Of a stretch of DNA of 7,981 nucleotides, positions 6,101 to 7,981 are shown in pieces (position 1 is the stretch's first letter; every line of letters begins with the position of its first letter). This DNA comes from Bacillota bacterium (GTDB lineage: Bacteria; Bacillota; Clostridia; Peptostreptococcales; Anaerovoracaceae). A program made the translations under genes and the position numbers. Location: NCBI GenBank assembly GCA_016284485.1, contig JAEEOX010000191.1, positions 1 through 7,981 on the forward strand, in the 5' to 3' direction. Below the pieces are notes generated by a model that saw only the letters and a program-made list of their open reading frames with translations, was not told the DNA's origin and did not search any database.

Positions 6101-6991
6101 ATGCAATTCGCATCCCCCAAAAGGATATACAGGCTTTTGATATGCGCGCTGCTGGCGGCAGTTGTTTTGATGTGCGCGGCAGGCTGCGGTCAGGGAGGAC
6201 AGGACATGAACGGATCACTTGAGCAGTGGCAGGGGACGTGGTACGACGTGAACGGGACCACGGTCCTGGAACTTAAGGGAGACCAGCTGACCATCAGCGG
6301 AGCTTACGATTCCGAGACATATAAGGTGGCTCTCAAAGAGGAAGGGGATACACGGACGATCATCAACTGCGATGCCGACGGGTTCATGGAGATGTCCGCC
6401 CTTACGGTGAAAAGTGACGGCAGCCTCATGGCTGAAGAGATGATACTGGACGCAGAAGGCCACCACTACCACTTCGTGAGAGAGGAACAGCTGGAGGCGG
6501 AGCGAGAGGTGGTGGACGTTTCCGCTGATATGCCCAAGACCATAGAGTCCGGCGAGATCGAGGAGTTCACCCTCTATTTCAGCACGAAACACGGCAGGCT
6601 CTACGGTCTGGACGGCAAGTGGGCGGATGCATCCTACAGCTGGACCATAGAGAAGCAGGGTGACGGGACCTATGAGATGAACTTCACCCAGGGCTACGAT
6701 TCATACATGGGTCTGACCTACAATGACCGGGTCAGCGAAGAGTATGTGAGAGGACTGGCGGACATGATCAGCGAAATGGGTCTTCCGGCCCTGAACGGAT
6801 ACGAACTGAGGAACAACGTGTCCCTGCCGGGTTACGGACTTTATGTGACCTATGCTTCAGGCGAAGAACTCCGGATACTTGCGTCCGGCAACGGTGCGGA
6901 CACCTGCGTGTTCGACATAAAGGCTTTCATGGACTATGCCCTGACGGTGGTGGGCGAAGAGGGTGATGACTATGACAGAACAGAAGGTTAA
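6101..6991 (+). CDS. Two-domain lipoprotein of unknown function
   Basis: This 296-residue protein begins with a basic segment (PKRIYR) and a hydrophobic helix at about 11-27, ending in a lipobox AAGC with the modified cysteine at 29. It should be lipid-anchored on the outer face of the membrane. After a glycine-rich spacer, residues about 40-130 start LEQWQGTWYDVNGTTVLEL and read as a small beta-rich, lipocalin-like fold. Residues about 150-283 contain GLADMISEMGLPALNGYELRN and VTYASGEELRILASGNG, a pattern I recall from lipoproteins of gut Firmicutes with no assigned function. GAGGTG at 6089-6094 places the ATG at 6101 six bases away; a GTG at 6092 is part of that site. The gap to the regulator is 31 bases with no terminator, so it probably belongs to the exporter operon. 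Its role is unknown. Confidence 0.85.
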   Translation: MQFASPKRIYRLLICALLAAVVLMCAAGCGQGGQDMNGSLEQWQGTWYDVNGTTVLELKGDQLTISGAYDSETYKVALKEEGDTRTIINCDADGFMEMSALTVKSDGSLMAEEMILDAEGHHYHFVREEQLEAEREVVDVSADMPKTIESGEIEEFTLYFSTKHGRLYGLDGKWADASYSWTIEKQGDGTYEMNFTQGYDSYMGLTYNDRVSEEYVRGLADMISEMGLPALNGYELRNNVSLPGYGLYVTYASGEELRILASGNGADTCVFDIKAFMDYALTVVGEEGDDYDRTEG

Positions 6992-7481
6992 AAGTCTGGA
7001 AGACCTTATCCTCGATACCAACATCAGCCTTGCCAGACTGACCCATGTTTATATCGATGATATGAATTCAGTGACCAGCATCTATGTGGATGACGAGACG
7101 AGGCCGCCTTCAAAGGCGGATATCGGAGAGAGGATCGATGATTTCATCGCCGGGCTGCCGGACCACGTGGATGATCTGCTGGAATATTGCCGCCTCCTGA
7201 ACGACCTGGTGCTGAGGGATCTGGTAAAGGAGGGTGAGGTGGCCGCAGAAGACGAGTATGAGGACGAATTTGTGACCCGCATCTTCAACGCCCGCATCAC
7301 CGAGGCCATAACCGATCTCATCAGAAATACCGACGCGGAGGTATACCGGCTGACGAAAAAAGGTAAAAAGAGATACACGCCCAGAGGTGAGTACAACATC
7401 TTCCTGGATCTGATGGGGATCATCCATTTCCGCAGGCCGCAGGAGTTCTGGGCGGTGCTTCTGTCCAAGTGGAGCGACTGA
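6972..7481 (+). CDS. Acidic cytoplasmic protein of unknown function
   Basis: I do not recognise this 169-residue protein. It has no signal peptide and no membrane helix. It is strongly acidic in the middle (DDFIAGLPDHVDDLLEY at about 56-72 and EVAAEDEYEDEF at about 89-100), then has a basic patch (TKKGKKRYTPRG at about 128-139) and an aromatic C-terminus (FRRPQEFWAVLLSKWSD). Most of it looks alpha-helical. In-frame starts lie at 6963 (GTG), 6966 (ATG) and 6972 (ATG); GAGGGTGA at 6959-6966 places only the last at a good distance, eight bases after GAGGG. The gene thus overlaps the lipoprotein gene by 20 bases in another frame, which suggests coupled translation and perhaps a shared task. Its codon use looks like that of its neighbours. 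Confidence 0.8.
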   Translation: MTEQKVKSLEDLILDTNISLARLTHVYIDDMNSVTSIYVDDETRPPSKADIGERIDDFIAGLPDHVDDLLEYCRLLNDLVLRDLVKEGEVAAEDEYEDEFVTRIFNARITEAITDLIRNTDAEVYRLTKKGKKRYTPRGEYNIFLDLMGIIHFRRPQEFWAVLLSKWSD

Positions 7482-7499
7482 ACCTGAAAGGAGGACCGC

Positions 7500-7981
7500 A
7501 TGGCTGAGAACAGCATCACAAGGGAACTTTTCGGGCTGCAGGACCTGAAGTATGCCGAAGGGCAAAAGAATATAATACCCACCGTGGATCCTGAGAGGAT
7601 CATCGGCGTGAGAACGCCGGCGCTGAGGACCCTTGCGAAGAAACTGTACGGGACACGCGAGGCGGAGGACTTTATCAGAGATCTGCCTCACAGATACTTC
7701 GATGAGGACCAGCTTCACGCCTTTATAATTTCGCTGGAGAAGGATTTTGACAAGTGCGTTGCGGAGGTGGAAAACTTCCTTCCGTACATCGACAACTGGG
7801 CCACCTGCGACCAGCTTTCACCCGGGGTCTTCAGGAAGGACCCGGAGAAGCTTCTGCCTTACATCCGCAAGTGGATCAGGTCGGGTGAGACCTACACCGT
7901 CCGTTTCGGGGCAGGTATGCTGATGGAGCACTTCCTGGGACCGAATTTCAGAACAGAATATGCGGATATGGTTGCAGGGAT
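7500..7981 (+). CDS. AlkD-type DNA alkylation repair protein (3' end missing)
   Basis: The frame is open from the ATG at 7500 to the window end, giving 160 residues of a family usually about 230-240 long. AAAGGAGG at 7487-7494 is five bases before the start, and the gap to the preceding gene is 18 bases. Family landmarks are the early IIGVRTPALRTLAKKL at about 34-49, LPHRYFDEDQLHAF at about 62-75, the conserved NWATCD at about 99-104, and TYTVRFGAGMLMEHFL further on. In studied AlkD enzymes a Trp and an Asp four residues apart line the lesion pocket; W100 and D104 fit that spacing. The protein should be a HEAT-repeat-like glycosylase that removes alkylated bases from DNA. It is the last visible gene of the operon; its link to the exporter genes is unclear. 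Confidence 0.9.
   Translation, partial: MAENSITRELFGLQDLKYAEGQKNIIPTVDPERIIGVRTPALRTLAKKLYGTREAEDFIRDLPHRYFDEDQLHAFIISLEKDFDKCVAEVENFLPYIDNWATCDQLSPGVFRKDPEKLLPYIRKWIRSGETYTVRFGAGMLMEHFLGPNFRTEYADMVAG

Noticed and set aside
7110..7718. Open frame of about 202 codons on the - strand
   Set aside because: It lies opposite the acidic protein gene and the AlkD gene, both with good ribosome sites and coherent proteins; its translation shows no known motif.
1..7981. Mobile element, prophage or CRISPR array
   Set aside because: No transposase, integrase or phage gene, no flanking repeats and no regularly spaced repeats were seen on either strand.

Overview
The window is a compact bacterial stretch with every recognisable gene on the + strand. 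Strong purine-rich Shine-Dalgarno sites (GGAGG type), extended -10 promoters, a Rho-independent terminator, a lipobox lipoprotein, a DUF4298 domain and an XRE-AbrB regulator together suggest an anaerobic Clostridia-type Bacillota (Firmicutes). Base composition looks moderately GC-rich by eye, and AGA/AGG for Arg and ATA for Ile are frequent. I cannot name a genus. Nothing looks like an insertion sequence, prophage, tRNA, rRNA or CRISPR array.

Region 1 (1-2005): the 3' part of a multi-pass membrane protein, a soluble class I SAM-dependent methyltransferase, and a second methyltransferase of the same fold tethered by two N-terminal membrane helices. Gaps are short and each has its own ribosome site. 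A clear intrinsic terminator closes the unit.

Region 2 (2006-4150): an extended -10 promoter leads into a small GNAT acetyltransferase. A six-helix membrane protein follows, and then a second GNAT protein that carries an N-terminal DUF4298 domain in the same chain. A 16-bp perfect palindrome lies across the stop codon of the membrane protein gene.

Region 3 (4151-7981): a second extended -10 promoter, with a possible operator just downstream, starts what looks like one long transcription unit. It encodes an ABC-2 type ATPase and its permease (overlapping genes), a regulator joining an XRE helix-turn-helix to an AbrB/SpoVT swapped-hairpin domain, a two-domain lipoprotein, an unrecognised acidic 169-residue protein that overlaps the lipoprotein gene, and an AlkD-type DNA alkylation repair protein cut by the window end. 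The likely reading is a small exporter with its own regulator, followed by envelope and maintenance genes. The exporter's substrate cannot be told from the sequence.

Six genes have two or more in-frame starts close together. In each, Shine-Dalgarno spacing favours the downstream ATG, and the coordinates below use that choice. No wholly new system is evident. The most unusual items are the DUF4298-GNAT fusion, the exporter with an XRE-AbrB regulator, and the unknown gene overlapping the lipoprotein gene.
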